The notes: generated by a model not told the origin, from the sequence alone. Counted from the stretch's first letter, positions 52,044-61,992 are shown. The stretch is 64,000 nt of DNA from Pseudoalteromonas rubra (GCF_005887115.1 NZ_PNCJ01000014.1:1-64000), one strand, 5' to 3'. Program-made: numbers and translations.

Positions 52044-53222
52044 ATGAAGAAGTTGACTATGGCCACTTTGGCGCTGTGTATGGCGTCATTGCTTGGGTGC
52101 TCCTCAAGTGATGATGAAGAAGAAGAGTTGGTGTTACCAGAGATTGTAAATCAGTTCGAAACGGACGTTGTTTGGCAGGAGTCTGTGGGTAATGGCGTTG
52201 AGCATTATTTCTCTCGTTTGACCCCTACTTTTTACCAAAATACGGTGTACGTGGCAGAGCGAAATGGCCTTGTTGCTGCACTGGATGTCAGTAGTGGTGA
52301 TACGCTATGGGAAATTGATACCCGTGAAGACCCTGCTTTTTGGCCCTGGGAAGATGATGACAGTGCAAAATTATCCGGTGGTATTTTGCAGGCCTATGGC
52401 AAGTTATATATCGGCTCAGAACATGGCGAAGTTGTTGCTCTTGATCGCGAAACCGGTGATGTAGTGTGGCGAAAGTCAGTCCCCGGTGAAGCCCTTTCTA
52501 CACCTGCTGCCGGAGACGGTCTGGTATACGTAAATCTGGGGTCAGGTAAATTGCTGGCATTGCACCCTGATACGGGTGAAGAACGTTGGCAGTTTGAGCA
52601 GGAAGTCCCAGCACTGACGTTGCGTGGCTTGAGTTCACCCACATCAGCGAATGGCGGTGTGCTAGTCGGTGAAGAAAACGGCAAACTGTCAGTATTGATT
52701 GCAGAAAACGGGTTTATGGCCTGGAGTTCAGATATTGCCCTCGCAAAAGGGGCTTCTGAGTTTGAGCGTCTGGTTGATGTAGATACTAAGCCTATTGTGA
52801 TTGGGAGTACCGTGTATACCATCGCATATAATGGTAAACTAGCGGCATTAGATGTGCGCAACGGTAATGTGATCTGGGACCGGGAATATAGCAGTTACCG
52901 AGACCTGAGTATTGAACTGAATACCATTTATTTGGTAGATAGTGAGGGCGTACTCTATGCTCTAGATAGAGAGTCAGGTATCGAGCGCTGGAGTCAGTCT
53001 GCGCTACGTGGCTGGTACCTGACTACCCCAGCAGTAGCAGGAAACTATCTGGTGGTTGGAGATCAGGAAGGAAACCTGCATTGGTTAGATAAACAAACTG
53101 GTGAACTGGTTTCTCGCGAAGAATTTGATAGTTCAGGCTTTTTCGTCGAGCCAATCGTGGTAGACGACAAACTGATCCTGTACACCCGTGATGGTGAAGT
53201 CAGTGCGGTAAAAATTCCGTAA
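52044..53222 (+). CDS. bamB: Outer-membrane protein assembly factor BamB
   Basis: A 392-aa lipoprotein precursor with lipobox LLGC (about Cys19), followed by an acidic SSDDEEEE patch. The rest is a PQQ-like eight-bladed beta-propeller with repeats such as VVALDRETGDVVWRKSVPG and LAALDVRNGNVIWDREYSS. BamB is the scaffold subunit of the BAM complex and contacts BamA POTRA domains. Ribosome binding site AAGGAG precedes the ATG. A terminator follows before der. Confidence 0.95.
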   Translation: MKKLTMATLALCMASLLGCSSSDDEEEELVLPEIVNQFETDVVWQESVGNGVEHYFSRLTPTFYQNTVYVAERNGLVAALDVSSGDTLWEIDTREDPAFWPWEDDDSAKLSGGILQAYGKLYIGSEHGEVVALDRETGDVVWRKSVPGEALSTPAAGDGLVYVNLGSGKLLALHPDTGEERWQFEQEVPALTLRGLSSPTSANGGVLVGEENGKLSVLIAENGFMAWSSDIALAKGASEFERLVDVDTKPIVIGSTVYTIAYNGKLAALDVRNGNVIWDREYSSYRDLSIELNTIYLVDSEGVLYALDRESGIERWSQSALRGWYLTTPAVAGNYLVVGDQEGNLHWLDKQTGELVSREEFDSSGFFVEPIVVDDKLILYTRDGEVSAVKIP

Positions 53223-53248
53223 TCATTCTACACGGTATAAATAGAAGT

Positions 53249-53271
53249 AAGGCTTCGCGGTGCGAAGCCTT
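53249..53271 (+). terminator. Terminator between bamB and der
   Basis: AAGGCTTCGC (53249-53258) pairs perfectly with GCGAAGCCTT (53262-53271) over a GGT loop, followed by TTGTTGTTTTT. Strong, so der probably needs read-through or its own promoter. Confidence 0.8.
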
Positions 53272-53296
53272 TTGTTGTTTTTAAAAGAGGTAGTCT

Positions 53297-54769
53297 ATGC
53301 TTCCTGTGATCGCTCTCGTCGGGCGACCCAATGTGGGTAAATCCACTTTATTTAACCGTCTGACCCGCACGCGTGACGCGTTGGTGGCGGACTTTCCGGG
53401 CCTAACACGTGACCGTAAATATGGCCAGGCAAACTATGATGGCTATGAGTTTATCGTGGTCGATACCGGCGGTATTGATGGCAGTGAAGAAGGTATCGAA
53501 ACGGAAATGGCAGAGCAGTCTTTGCTGGCCATTGAAGAAGCCGACGTGGTGCTGTTTCTGGTTGATGCCCGTGCTGGCATGACCGCAGCCGACCAAGCCA
53601 TTGCGCAGCATTTACGCAAGCAACAAAAGAAGAGTTTTGTTGTTGCCAATAAAACAGACGGTATTGATGCTGATTCTAACTGTGCTGAGTTTTACCAGCT
53701 TGCACTGGGAGAGGTATACCATATTGCCGCAGCGCATGGTCGTGGCGTGACACAACTCCTTGAAGCCACATTAGGCCCGGTGATTGCCGAGCTGGCAGGG
53801 GAAGAAGATGAAATTGAGCAAGACGATGAACTGCTAACCGAGCTTTATCTGGAAGGGGAAGAAGCCCCGGAAGACGGTAAAACCGGTTTTGAAGACAAGC
53901 CCATTAAGCTTGCCATTATTGGTCGTCCTAATGTTGGTAAGTCAACACTTACCAACCGTATTCTCGGTGAAGAGCGGGTCATTGTGTACGATATGCCGGG
54001 CACCACACGGGATTCCATCTATATCCCGATGACCCGTAATGAACGCGATTATGTACTGATCGACACTGCAGGTGTTCGTAAACGTAAGAAGGTCAGTGAT
54101 GTAGTAGAAAAGTTTTCAGTAATTAAAACACTACAAGCGATTGAAGACGCCAATGTTATTTTATTGGTGATCGATGCCCGTGATGGTATCTCTGACCAGG
54201 ATCTCAGCCTGCTGGGTTTTGCACTGAATGCGGGTCGCTCTCTAGTGATTGCGGTGAACAAATGGGATGGTCTGGATGACTACGTAAAAGAGCGCATTAA
54301 ATCTGAATTGGATCGCCGTCTTGGCTTTATCGATTTTGCGCGCCTGCATTTTATTTCAGCATTACATGGCACTGGCGTGGGTCACTTATTTGAATCGGTT
54401 GAAGAAGCCTATGAGTCGGCGACTAAGCGTGTCAGTACCGCAATGCTCAGACGTATCATGGACATGGCTCAGGCCGATCACCAGCCACCTCTGGTGCGAG
54501 GCCGTCGTGTTAAGCTGAAATATGCGCATGCTGGGGGTTATAACCCACCGCGCATCGTGATTCATGGCAACCAGGTACATGATCTGCCAGATAGCTATAA
54601 GCGTTATCTGATGAATTACTATCGCAAAGCGCTAAATATTATGGGTACACCTATTAAGATTGAGTTCCGCGAAGGGGATAACCCATACGCTGGCCGTACC
54701 AATAAAATGACTTTGTCGCAAAAACGTAAGCTCAGAGCGTTTACCAAAGAACAAAAAAACAAGCAGTAA
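53297..54769 (+). CDS. der: Ribosome-assembly GTPase Der (EngA)
   Basis: A 490-aa protein with two tandem GTPase domains. The first has the P-loop GRPNVGKST near residue 8 and the G3 DTGG; the second has GRPNVGKST near 213, DTAG, and the NKWD specificity motif. A C-terminal KH-like domain (about 380-480) follows. It acts in late 50S subunit maturation and is essential in E. coli. An acidic linker ([10 protein letters not shown]) joins the two G domains. Ribosome binding site AGAGG precedes the ATG. Confidence 0.98.
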   Translation: MLPVIALVGRPNVGKSTLFNRLTRTRDALVADFPGLTRDRKYGQANYDGYEFIVVDTGGIDGSEEGIETEMAEQSLLAIEEADVVLFLVDARAGMTAADQAIAQHLRKQQKKSFVVANKTDGIDADSNCAEFYQLALGEVYHIAAAHGRGVTQLLEATLGPVIAELAGEEDEIEQDDELLTELYLEGEEAPEDGKTGFEDKPIKLAIIGRPNVGKSTLTNRILGEERVIVYDMPGTTRDSIYIPMTRNERDYVLIDTAGVRKRKKVSDVVEKFSVIKTLQAIEDANVILLVIDARDGISDQDLSLLGFALNAGRSLVIAVNKWDGLDDYVKERIKSELDRRLGFIDFARLHFISALHGTGVGHLFESVEEAYESATKRVSTAMLRRIMDMAQADHQPPLVRGRRVKLKYAHAGGYNPPRIVIHGNQVHDLPDSYKRYLMNYYRKALNIMGTPIKIEFREGDNPYAGRTNKMTLSQKRKLRAFTKEQKNKQ

Positions 54770-54779
54770 TTGCTTGAGA

Positions 54780-54805
54780 AAGGGCGCAAATGGCGCCCTT
54801 TTTAC
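54780..54805 (+). terminator. Terminator after der
   Basis: AAGGGCGC (54780-54787) pairs with GCGCCCTT (54793-54800) over AAATG, with a run of five T after the stem begins to close. It ends the rlmN-to-der block. Confidence 0.83.
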
Positions 54806-54894
54806 TGCCCATCTAATTTTCATCTGCTGCTAAACCGGTTTACGCTGAACGAAAAATATGCTTTATTTATATTTATTTAGCACGAATATTAGCC

Positions 54895-55278
54895 ATGCAG
54901 TTTCTGAAAACCGTGATCTACGTTGACAGCGTTGAAGAGGTACTGGATTTTTATTATCAGGCATTTGGTCTGAGTGCCTGTGGTCTCAGCGAGGACGGGG
55001 ATTATGGTGAACTGGATACAGGTGAAGTTCTGCTGGCTTTCGCCACACATCCTGTCGCTCAGGCGCAGTTCAAGCAAAGCTATATTCGTAGCCAACCAAA
55101 GCAGCCCGCACTGGGGTTCGAATTGACATTGGGTTGTGATAATGTTGCAAAAAGCTATGACAGAGCGGTTGAGGCAGGCGCTGAGCCTTTGTCGCCGCCC
55201 TGTCAAAAAGGAGAGCACACACAGGCATATGTGCGCTCAATAGAAGGCACGCTTGTTGCCTTAGTGTGCGCCGATTAA
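54895..55278 (+). CDS. VOC-superfamily protein (glyoxalase/bleomycin-resistance-like)
   Basis: A 127-aa single-domain protein with the beta-alpha-beta-beta-beta repeat of the VOC fold: FLKTVIYVDSVEEVLDFYYQ at the start and FELTLGCDN in the second half. Metal-binding His at the first strand is missing (TVIYV), so a classical glyoxalase or dioxygenase activity is doubtful; the fold is also used for antibiotic sequestration and binding. The gene stands alone and converges with the DUF2750 gene 6 bp away. Confidence 0.78.
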   Translation: MQFLKTVIYVDSVEEVLDFYYQAFGLSACGLSEDGDYGELDTGEVLLAFATHPVAQAQFKQSYIRSQPKQPALGFELTLGCDNVAKSYDRAVEAGAEPLSPPCQKGEHTQAYVRSIEGTLVALVCAD

Positions 55279-55284
55279 GCGAGA

Positions 55285-55635
55285 TTACTCAGATAGCGCC
55301 CGGGCAAGGCCTACAGGCTCTATTTCTGTACAGACGTTGTCATCGTTCCAGTTAAGGCCGAGCAGTGCATTATCGTCGCGCAGGTCTTCAATCCACTCGT
55401 CAAGCAGTTCGTTCAGGCCAATAGCAATAGGTTTAAAATCAGCCCATTCATCACGACATTGTGCTTGCGCGTTTTCTTCGTTATCCCACAGCAGTAACAC
55501 GTCTGATTCTTCAAACTGGTTAGAGTCAACGACAACCAGGCCGCCATCCTCTGAGCCCAATGCCCAAACTTGCTCCTGTTCTTTCGCTGTTACGACAAAA
55601 CTGACTACTTCCGATTCTATTTCGATGTCACTCAT
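55285..55635 (-). CDS. DUF2750 family protein
   Basis: A 116-aa, strongly acidic cytoplasmic protein. The pattern of FVVTAKEQEQVWAL near the start, LLLWDNEENAQAQCRDEW in the middle and a WIEDLRDDNALLGLNWN segment near the end is that of the DUF2750 family. Function is unknown. No membrane or signal segments. It lies 24 bp after the GST gene on the same strand, so the two are likely co-transcribed. Confidence 0.72.
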   Translation of the reverse strand: MSDIEIESEVVSFVVTAKEQEQVWALGSEDGGLVVVDSNQFEESDVLLLWDNEENAQAQCRDEWADFKPIAIGLNELLDEWIEDLRDDNALLGLNWNDDNVCTEIEPVGLARALSE

Positions 55636-55659
55636 GGTGTATTTCCAAAGTTATCGAGC

Positions 55660-56241
55660 TTATGCTCTGGGATCTGTAAGACGTATCTCATCAAGAGACC
55701 GCCATTGGTCATAAAACTGCTCCAGGGCACTGTACGCAGTTAAGTCGAACAAGTCTCTGAAGCGGATCCAATCCAGCAGGCAGTATAAACTGATCTGAAG
55801 ATACTCGCAGTTTAAAAATACGTTTTCCTGGCAACGCTGATCTAATACTTTTAGAGTTTCAGCTATTCTGCCACGTTGGAGGTTAAAGAATAGTCTGTCT
55901 TCGTTGGTATCAAACTCTGAACGCTGGCATAGTAAAAGCTCTACCAGAGAATCGTTACAGGCATTAAGGATCGTTAAGAGATTTTCCTGCGACCAGTTGA
56001 GGTGGGGAAGGGAAAATTTCTGTTGTAAGTAACGGGCAATGACATTTGAGTCTAATACCGCCTGATCGTCAGCCAGCAGAAACGGTAGTTTTCGTGCCGG
56101 GTTGTATTGGTGAAGCGTTGCTCTGCCTTCTTCACTGAAGATATCCAGTTTTCGATAGTCCAGGGTAATGTCATGGCGAAGGCAGTAGATGCGAATGCGC
56201 CTGACGTACGGAGACGTATCTGAGCCGTATAAGATCATCAC
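55660..56241 (-). CDS. Glutathione S-transferase-like protein
   Basis: A 193-aa protein with the thioredoxin-like N-domain of GSTs: YGSDTSPYVRRIRIYC, with Ser at the place where the glutathione-activating Ser or Cys usually sits, then ARKLPFLLADDQAVLDSNVI, whose LP and DS elements bind the gamma-glutamyl part. The C-terminal helical domain is present. Substrate unknown; marine gammaproteobacteria often carry several such genes. Confidence 0.85.
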   Translation of the reverse strand: MMILYGSDTSPYVRRIRIYCLRHDITLDYRKLDIFSEEGRATLHQYNPARKLPFLLADDQAVLDSNVIARYLQQKFSLPHLNWSQENLLTILNACNDSLVELLLCQRSEFDTNEDRLFFNLQRGRIAETLKVLDQRCQENVFLNCEYLQISLYCLLDWIRFRDLFDLTAYSALEQFYDQWRSLDEIRLTDPRA

Positions 56242-56335
56242 TCAATCCTTATGTTTTAGTTGGATGCGCAATGACTATAGCACTACTTTTATGTGGGTAG
56301 AAACAGAGAAGGTAGATTCCGGTTGAGACAGGAGA

Positions 56336-56366
56336 AGCTACCGATGCAGTTACACTGTCGGTAGCT
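56336..56366 (-). terminator. Hairpin after the parvulin gene
   Basis: AGCTACCGA (56336-56344) pairs perfectly with TCGGTAGCT (56358-56366) over a 13-nt loop, starting 9 bp after the parvulin stop on the minus strand. T-tract is weak. Confidence 0.55.
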
Positions 56367-56374
56367 CAAGAGGC

Positions 56375-56656
56375 TTAATCTACTCGGCTTGTTACTTCAA
56401 GCAGATGGTAACCGAACTGAGTTTGAACTGGCCCTTGTACTTCGTTGATCGGTGCAGAAAAAACCACCTTGTCGAACTCGGGGACCATCATGCCTGGTCC
56501 AAACTCGCCCAGCTCTCCTCCATCCTGACCGGACGGACAACTTGAATACTGTTTGGCAATGTCGGCAAAGTCTTCGCCTGATGCAATGCGTTGCTTGAGT
56601 TCAAGGCATTGGGCTTCGTTATCGACTAAAATATGTCTTGCGCTGGCTAGTGTCAT
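56375..56656 (-). CDS. ppiC: PpiC-type peptidyl-prolyl isomerase (parvulin)
   Basis: A 93-aa single-domain parvulin, the same size as E. coli PpiC. Family elements: ARHILVD at the start, FADIAKQYSSCPSGQDGG, LGEFGPGMMVPEFDKVVF and GYHLLEV. It is cytoplasmic (no signal) and speeds proline isomerisation. Monocistronic; the glutathione peroxidase gene is 65 bp upstream on the same strand. Confidence 0.95.
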   Translation of the reverse strand: MTLASARHILVDNEAQCLELKQRIASGEDFADIAKQYSSCPSGQDGGELGEFGPGMMVPEFDKVVFSAPINEVQGPVQTQFGYHLLEVTSRVD

Positions 56657-56721
56657 TGTCTCTCCATGGGTGGTTAATTAATGCTCATACATTATTCTAA
56701 TATAATTGGATTTAAAGCGCA

Positions 56722-57288
56722 TTATTTAAGATCAAGTTCTTTTTCAATCGCGGCAATAAGCGGCTCTGACATAGGCTTGGTTCTGCTATTGAACTGTTGA
56801 ATTGTCTTGCGATCAGCGGAAATCAAATACTTATAAAAGTTCCACATAGGTGCCCCGCTTTGTTCACCGAGATGCTGGAAGACAGGGTTGGCATCACTGC
56901 CTCGGACCGCGCCGGTTGCCATCATGGTAAAGGTAACACCGTAGTTTATAAAGCATACTTCGGCTGTGTCTTTTTCGTCATTCTCTTCTTGGAAAAAATC
57001 ATCCGAAGGAAATCCTAGTACAACCAGGCCTTTATCTGCATAGGCTTTGTGTAGTTTTTCCAGGCCGTCAAACTGACCCGTGAAACCGCAATTACTGGCG
57101 GTATTAACCACCAACAAGGGTTTGCCTTTGAAGGCACACAAGTCAACCGTGTCTTTCGACCTCAACTTTCTAAACTCATAGCCCGTGAAGTCATCGCATG
57201 CTGTGCTCTTTGAGAAATTAGGGGCATCACTGGCATGAATGCTGGCGCTGGTGAGCAGAGCTAAAGAGATCATTAACGGTTTTATCAT
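56722..57288 (-). CDS. Glutathione-peroxidase-family protein with signal peptide
   Basis: A 188-aa precursor with a Sec signal (about 1-19, ending SIHA), so it works in the periplasm. The peroxidatic residue is Cys, not Sec (NTASNCGFTGQFDGLEKLH). MWNFYKYL provides the Trp/Asn pair. The usual FPCNQF block reads FPSDDF here, so the conserved Gln and the second Cys are lost at that site. Whether it uses glutathione or thioredoxin is open; most bacterial Cys forms prefer thioredoxin. Confidence 0.88.
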   Translation of the reverse strand: MIKPLMISLALLTSASIHASDAPNFSKSTACDDFTGYEFRKLRSKDTVDLCAFKGKPLLVVNTASNCGFTGQFDGLEKLHKAYADKGLVVLGFPSDDFFQEENDEKDTAEVCFINYGVTFTMMATGAVRGSDANPVFQHLGEQSGAPMWNFYKYLISADRKTIQQFNSRTKPMSEPLIAAIEKELDLK

Positions 57289-57481
57289 TGGGGACTCCCT
57301 GAAACTGTTTTAAATTCAATGACTGTGTATACGCGGTACGACGATGTTCAGTTCACAGTTTATCCGTTGAGCAGCGTGATTCAAGCGTACAGAGTATCGT
57401 ACTGGTATTTATTGGCTAAACTGAATGCATTGAATGACGAAATTGCTCCGGTAAATTGGTTTACCAAAACAGGGTTTAGTT

Positions 57482-59437
57482 ATGGAAAACAACAAGGTAT
57501 TGATTATTGATAGCAGCAGTGTGCTGGCTATGAGACTGAAGGTATTATTTGAGTTACTGGGGTGTGAAGTGGTACACCTGCACTTTCAGGTATTGCACAA
57601 AGTTCAGGATTTTTTTGCCTACCATGTTGTTGCAATTGCCCATGGGCTTCCCGACACTACGTTCGATGCCTTGTCTGCGCTAAAAGATCATGACCGCTTG
57701 ATTTTGTTGGCTCCCAAGCCGGAAAATTCGGAACATGTCGAGGCATTCAGTCGCTTAAACCGGATGCTGTGCAATGCCATCGTGATTTACCCTTTTTTTG
57801 GTAATAAAGAAATCACTAGCCTGCTGGAACGAGTGCTTGAAACGGGCGATCATGATCGTCTTGAGCTGCCCAAAATTTTATTGGTTGATCACAGAGAGGA
57901 TCGCCTTGCTCGTCTGGCGACCAGTCTACGTGGCGCACAACTTACGGTGGTCACAGCACGCTGTATTGCTGAGGCTATGCAACAGGCAAGTAGTCATGAT
58001 GTCGATTTGTTGATATGTGATTTCAACCTGGAACAGGGAAGTGGGCTGGATGTGTTTAAGAAAGTGCGGCAGGTTCACCGTGATACGCGCTGCTTGTTGA
58101 TGACTTCGCGACAAGATCAGGTTGATATGATGGAAGCCATCCGTCAGGGGGTGGAAGATGTGCTAACTAAGCCCATCGATGAAGGGGCGCTGCTGCAATC
58201 TCTGCATAAACTGTGGCAGAGCGAGTTGCTGCGTCGACATAACCAGGAACTGGTTGAGCGCTTGCAGGATACGGTCGATGCGCTGATTGAAAGGGATAGC
58301 TTACTGCGGGTGATTTATAAGCATACGCCGGATCCCATTATGCTGTTTAATCTGGAAGGTTATGTCATTGAGGCCAATGATGGTTGCAGTACTCTGCTGC
58401 GCCTGCCCAGCGATCAGCTGCAGCAACATTCGATATTTGACCTGTTTGATCCCTCATCGGTTGCGGCACTGAAAGATGCCATCAACAATGGTGGTATCTT
58501 GCGTCATTTTAACTGTGAGCTGGTGTTGCCACAGGAAGAAGGACCCAGTATTCCCCTGATGGGGACTTTTATTGAAATTGACCATCACGGCGAAATTGCG
58601 TTGGCAGCTATTTTTAAGAACGTCGCTCAGCTAAAGCGTAAACAACAGTTACTGGAAGAAGCTAAGGAAGTGCTGGAAGTCGAGGTTCAGGCGCGTACGG
58701 CTCAACTTCAGGCCGCCAAAGAGGCCGCGGAGGCCGCAAATATCAGTAAATCGGAGTTTCTGGCGAATATGTCACATGAACTCAGAACGCCAATGCACTC
58801 AATTCTGAGCTTTGCCCGTTTCGGTCTCGATAAACTAAGTTGTGATGAGATACCTGTGGGCAAATTGGAAAAATATTTGTCTCGGATCGAAACCAGTGGT
58901 GAGCGTTTGCTGTTGTTACTGAACAACTTACTCGATTTATCTAAGCTCGATGCTGGGCGTTTCCCTTTTAACCCGGCTTCGCATAATTTGCTGACCTTGG
59001 TGCACACTGCAAAAGAAGATGTCTCTGGTCTGGCCATGGCAAGGCATATCCGTATTGAGCTGGATGTGCAGGAAGAAGCCATTATGTTGTTTTGTGACGC
59101 TGAGCAACTCACCCAGGTGATGAGAAACTTACTGGGTAACGCACTGAAATTTAGCCCGGAACACAGTCAGGTCAGCGTTACCGTCATGCAAAAATCTGGG
59201 TATGTGCACCTGTTGGTGCGGGACAAGGGCGTTGGGATCCCGGAGGATGAACTTGAGCACATTTTTGACAAGTTCGCACAGAGCAGTAAAACCAACAGCG
59301 GTGCGGGCGGAACGGGACTGGGGCTGGCAATCTGTAAAGAGTTTGTCCTGCTACACAAAGGCTGTATTTATGCCGAGAATAATCCGGATGAAGGTGCCTG
59401 CATCCACATTGAACTGCCAATTCAGTTGGAGCACTAG
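57482..59437 (+). CDS. Hybrid sensor kinase: two receiver-like domains, PAS, kinase core
   Basis: A 651-aa cytoplasmic protein. Residues 1-125 form a receiver-like fold without a clear phospho-acceptor Asp. Residues 135-255 form a true receiver with DFNLEQGSG near D181 and TKPID. A PAS domain (about 275-390) and a coiled coil (about 390-425, rich in Glu, Ala and Gln) lead to the kinase core: MSHELRTPMHSILSFARFG, NLLGNALKFSPEH, RDKGVGIPEDE and GGTGLGLAICKEF. Receivers placed before the kinase are typical of proteins that take phosphate from another kinase. The partner regulator starts 112 bp downstream. No membrane segment. Confidence 0.88.
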   Translation: MENNKVLIIDSSSVLAMRLKVLFELLGCEVVHLHFQVLHKVQDFFAYHVVAIAHGLPDTTFDALSALKDHDRLILLAPKPENSEHVEAFSRLNRMLCNAIVIYPFFGNKEITSLLERVLETGDHDRLELPKILLVDHREDRLARLATSLRGAQLTVVTARCIAEAMQQASSHDVDLLICDFNLEQGSGLDVFKKVRQVHRDTRCLLMTSRQDQVDMMEAIRQGVEDVLTKPIDEGALLQSLHKLWQSELLRRHNQELVERLQDTVDALIERDSLLRVIYKHTPDPIMLFNLEGYVIEANDGCSTLLRLPSDQLQQHSIFDLFDPSSVAALKDAINNGGILRHFNCELVLPQEEGPSIPLMGTFIEIDHHGEIALAAIFKNVAQLKRKQQLLEEAKEVLEVEVQARTAQLQAAKEAAEAANISKSEFLANMSHELRTPMHSILSFARFGLDKLSCDEIPVGKLEKYLSRIETSGERLLLLLNNLLDLSKLDAGRFPFNPASHNLLTLVHTAKEDVSGLAMARHIRIELDVQEEAIMLFCDAEQLTQVMRNLLGNALKFSPEHSQVSVTVMQKSGYVHLLVRDKGVGIPEDELEHIFDKFAQSSKTNSGAGGTGLGLAICKEFVLLHKGCIYAENNPDEGACIHIELPIQLEH

Positions 59438-59549
59438 CGCCATTTGGAATCACTGTCTATAACTAAAGAATGAGTGTCTCCGCCGGCTTTGTGGCTTTTC
59501 AGCTGGCTGGCAGATGACAACGCTTTGGCAACGGAAAAGGAACTGTGTT

Positions 59550-60692
59550 ATGGCATTGCAACGAATCCTGGCGGTGGATGATGAACCTTTCAACCTCGAA
59601 ATCATTGAGGAAATACTTGAAGACCTTGATTTTGAACTGCTCACGGTAACCAGTGGTCAGCAGTGTCTGGACGTGATTGAAGACTTTGCGCCTCAGGTTG
59701 TTTTGCTGGACGTAAGCATGCCGCAAATGAATGGCTATGAGGTGTGTAAAAAGCTAAAGGCTAATTTGCAGACACAGGATATCATAGTGATGTTTGTGTC
59801 GGCGCGTGGCTCGGTTGAAGAGCGTATGGAAGGTTATGCGGTGGGTGCCGAAGACTACATAGTTAAGCCTTTTGGCCACAATGAGCTCAAAGCTAAGCTA
59901 CTCAATCTGGGACAAATGTTACTGGAGCGAGATATCCTTGAGCAGCAGGTAGAGGATGCGACCTCCACGGCATTTAACGCCATGGCAACCAGCAGTGAAA
60001 TGGGTTTCATCGTTAGTTATATCGAGCAGATCGGTGTGATTGATGACATTCAGACGTTAGCAAAAGCCCTGATCCAGTGTCTGAATAACTTAGGATTAAG
60101 CTGTAATATCGAATTTCGGGTAGATGAGCAGCGCCATCATTTCGCAACCGCAGGGCTGTGTTCACCTATTGTGTTGGAATTGTTTGAAATATTACGTTCC
60201 AAGGGGCGATTGCATGAATTTACCAGCCGAATTCTGGTGAATTACAATCTCGTTAGTGTCCTGATTCTGAATATGCCATCGGAAGATGCCGACAAGCATG
60301 GTCGGCTCAGAGATCATATCTGCTTTATCGCCAGCGTCACAGAGCAGCAATTGTTGGCCATCCTGACACGGAAACAACTGATCTGTCAGCAGGCAGAATT
60401 GAATGAAGCCATTACCATGATCCACAGTAAGTTTACCGGCTTACTGGCTTTGCTCAACAACAACCGTAGCCAGAATGAGTCGATTTTTAGAAATCTGCAG
60501 GAAGTATTCGAGCAACGGATCCCGACCATGGGGCTGGATGAAGATCAGGAAGTCTTTATATACCAGCATATTGATGAAGCGATCCAAGGCTCCATCGCGC
60601 GCGAGGAAGCCATTATGCAGGTGCGGGAAGCCTTCACTGAAATCGAAAGCGATTTATCCTTGCTCAGTTCGACAGGAAAGCAATCTCAGTGA
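59550..60692 (+). CDS. Response regulator with a C-terminal domain of unknown type
   Basis: A 380-aa protein. The start is set at ATG 59550, with AAGGAA 8 nt upstream. The receiver has DDEPFNLEI, phospho-acceptor in LLDVSMPQMNG and the conserved VKPFG. The C-terminal 250 residues have a possible GAF-like section (about 150-265) and a long helical tail. No DNA-binding, GGDEF, EAL or HD motif is present, so output is probably by protein contact. It follows the hybrid kinase gene and is its likely receiver partner. Confidence 0.85.
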   Translation: MALQRILAVDDEPFNLEIIEEILEDLDFELLTVTSGQQCLDVIEDFAPQVVLLDVSMPQMNGYEVCKKLKANLQTQDIIVMFVSARGSVEERMEGYAVGAEDYIVKPFGHNELKAKLLNLGQMLLERDILEQQVEDATSTAFNAMATSSEMGFIVSYIEQIGVIDDIQTLAKALIQCLNNLGLSCNIEFRVDEQRHHFATAGLCSPIVLELFEILRSKGRLHEFTSRILVNYNLVSVLILNMPSEDADKHGRLRDHICFIASVTEQQLLAILTRKQLICQQAELNEAITMIHSKFTGLLALLNNNRSQNESIFRNLQEVFEQRIPTMGLDEDQEVFIYQHIDEAIQGSIAREEAIMQVREAFTEIESDLSLLSSTGKQSQ

Positions 60693-60840
60693 CAAAAAGC
60701 CTTAACTCTTAAGTGCCTGTGTTACAACACTAGCTGTCTAGTCCAGGTGACCCCGGATGAGGGGTATTTTGCTCACCATATTGGTGTAGTTTGTAGAACG
60801 ATATTAAAGTGATTTAATTTATTGAAATATAATAATCTTA

Positions 60841-61989
60841 TTAAGCATCTCGCGGCAGGCCTTTCTCGATTATCCGGATCAGCCGGGCGTTTTTACGCTG
60901 TTGCTCGGTGCGTTTGGTGCGTTGTTGTTCCAGTGCCCAGACAATATGTTCCCGGACCAGTTCAGAGGCCGACTCAAGACGTGCCTCGAGTGCCTTGATA
61001 ATGCCGGGGTCGGGGTTGGCATTACCCAGTCCAACGGCCAAATTACGTAGCCAGCGTTCATGACCAATACGGCGAATGGGACTGCCTTCGGTATTTTTCA
61101 AAAACGTGGGTTCATCCCAGTTGAATAGGGTAACCAGCTCCTGATCTTTGAGCTGCTGGCGGGGGTGAAAGTCTTGTTCGTCTGTGAGCTGGCCATAGCG
61201 ATTCCATGGGCATACCAGTTGGCAGTCGTCGCAACCATAGACTCGATTGCCCAGCAATGAGCGATACTGCTCGGGGATCGGGCCTTGTAATTCAATGGTC
61301 AGATAAGAAATACACTTGCGGGCATCCACCACATAGGGCTCCACAATTGCACCTGTCGGGCAAAGCGTGAGACAGGCATTACATTTGCCACAGCCTTCTT
61401 CTTGTGGCTGATCATCTGTGGGCAAAGGCAGGTCAACAAACAACTCACCCAGAAAAAACCAGGAACCGGCTTGCTTGTGGATCAGTAAGCTGTTTTTGCC
61501 TCGCCAGCCCAGACCTGCTTTTTCAGCAAGCTGGCGTTCCAGCACGGGCGCCGAATCAACGAACGGGCGAAAGCCAAACTGTCCGACTTCCTGTTCTATG
61601 CGTTGCCCGAGTTTTTTTAACCGAGTACGGATAACCTTATGATAGTCTCGGCCCAGAGCGTAACGGCTGATATAGGCCGTTTGCTTATTTTTAAGCGCAC
61701 GGGCGAAACTGGCATCAGGTGGCAGGTAGTTCATTTTGACTGAGATCACCCTTTGTGTACCGGGCACCAGTTCAGCTGGGCGGGCACGTTTCATACCATG
61801 GGCAGCCATGTAGTCCATTTCACCATGATAGCCCTTATCAAGCCAGCGCTGTAATTGCGCTTCGTGTTCGCTAAGGTCTATGTCGGTGATGCCAACTTCA
61901 GCAAAGCCAAGTTCTTTGCCCCAGAGCTTAATTTTTTGCGCAAGTTCAGTATAGTTAATATCAACAGAAGAATGAGTAGTGGTTGTCAC
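60841..61989 (-). CDS. queG: Epoxyqueuosine reductase QueG
   Basis: A 382-aa iron-sulfur, cobalamin-dependent enzyme that makes queuosine, the last step at the wobble base of tRNAs. The N-terminal half (QKIKLWGKELGFAEVGITD) and the two 4Fe-4S motifs CGKCNACLTLCPTG and CDDCQLVCPWN are intact. Start codon GTG at 61989; no strong ribosome binding site is seen. Divergent nnr starts only 3 bp away, so each gene's leader lies inside the other's 5' coding region. Confidence 0.96.
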   Translation of the reverse strand: MTTTTHSSVDINYTELAQKIKLWGKELGFAEVGITDIDLSEHEAQLQRWLDKGYHGEMDYMAAHGMKRARPAELVPGTQRVISVKMNYLPPDASFARALKNKQTAYISRYALGRDYHKVIRTRLKKLGQRIEQEVGQFGFRPFVDSAPVLERQLAEKAGLGWRGKNSLLIHKQAGSWFFLGELFVDLPLPTDDQPQEEGCGKCNACLTLCPTGAIVEPYVVDARKCISYLTIELQGPIPEQYRSLLGNRVYGCDDCQLVCPWNRYGQLTDEQDFHPRQQLKDQELVTLFNWDEPTFLKNTEGSPIRRIGHERWLRNLAVGLGNANPDPGIIKALEARLESASELVREHIVWALEQQRTKRTEQQRKNARLIRIIEKGLPRDA

Positions 61990-61992
61990 GGC

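Noticed and set aside
56722-57288. Selenoprotein glutathione peroxidase
   Set aside because: The active-site codon is TGC (Cys), not TGA, and no SECIS-like hairpin is needed.
57319-57510. 63-aa open frame before the hybrid kinase
   Set aside because: No ribosome binding site or recognisable product, and it overlaps the kinase start in another frame.
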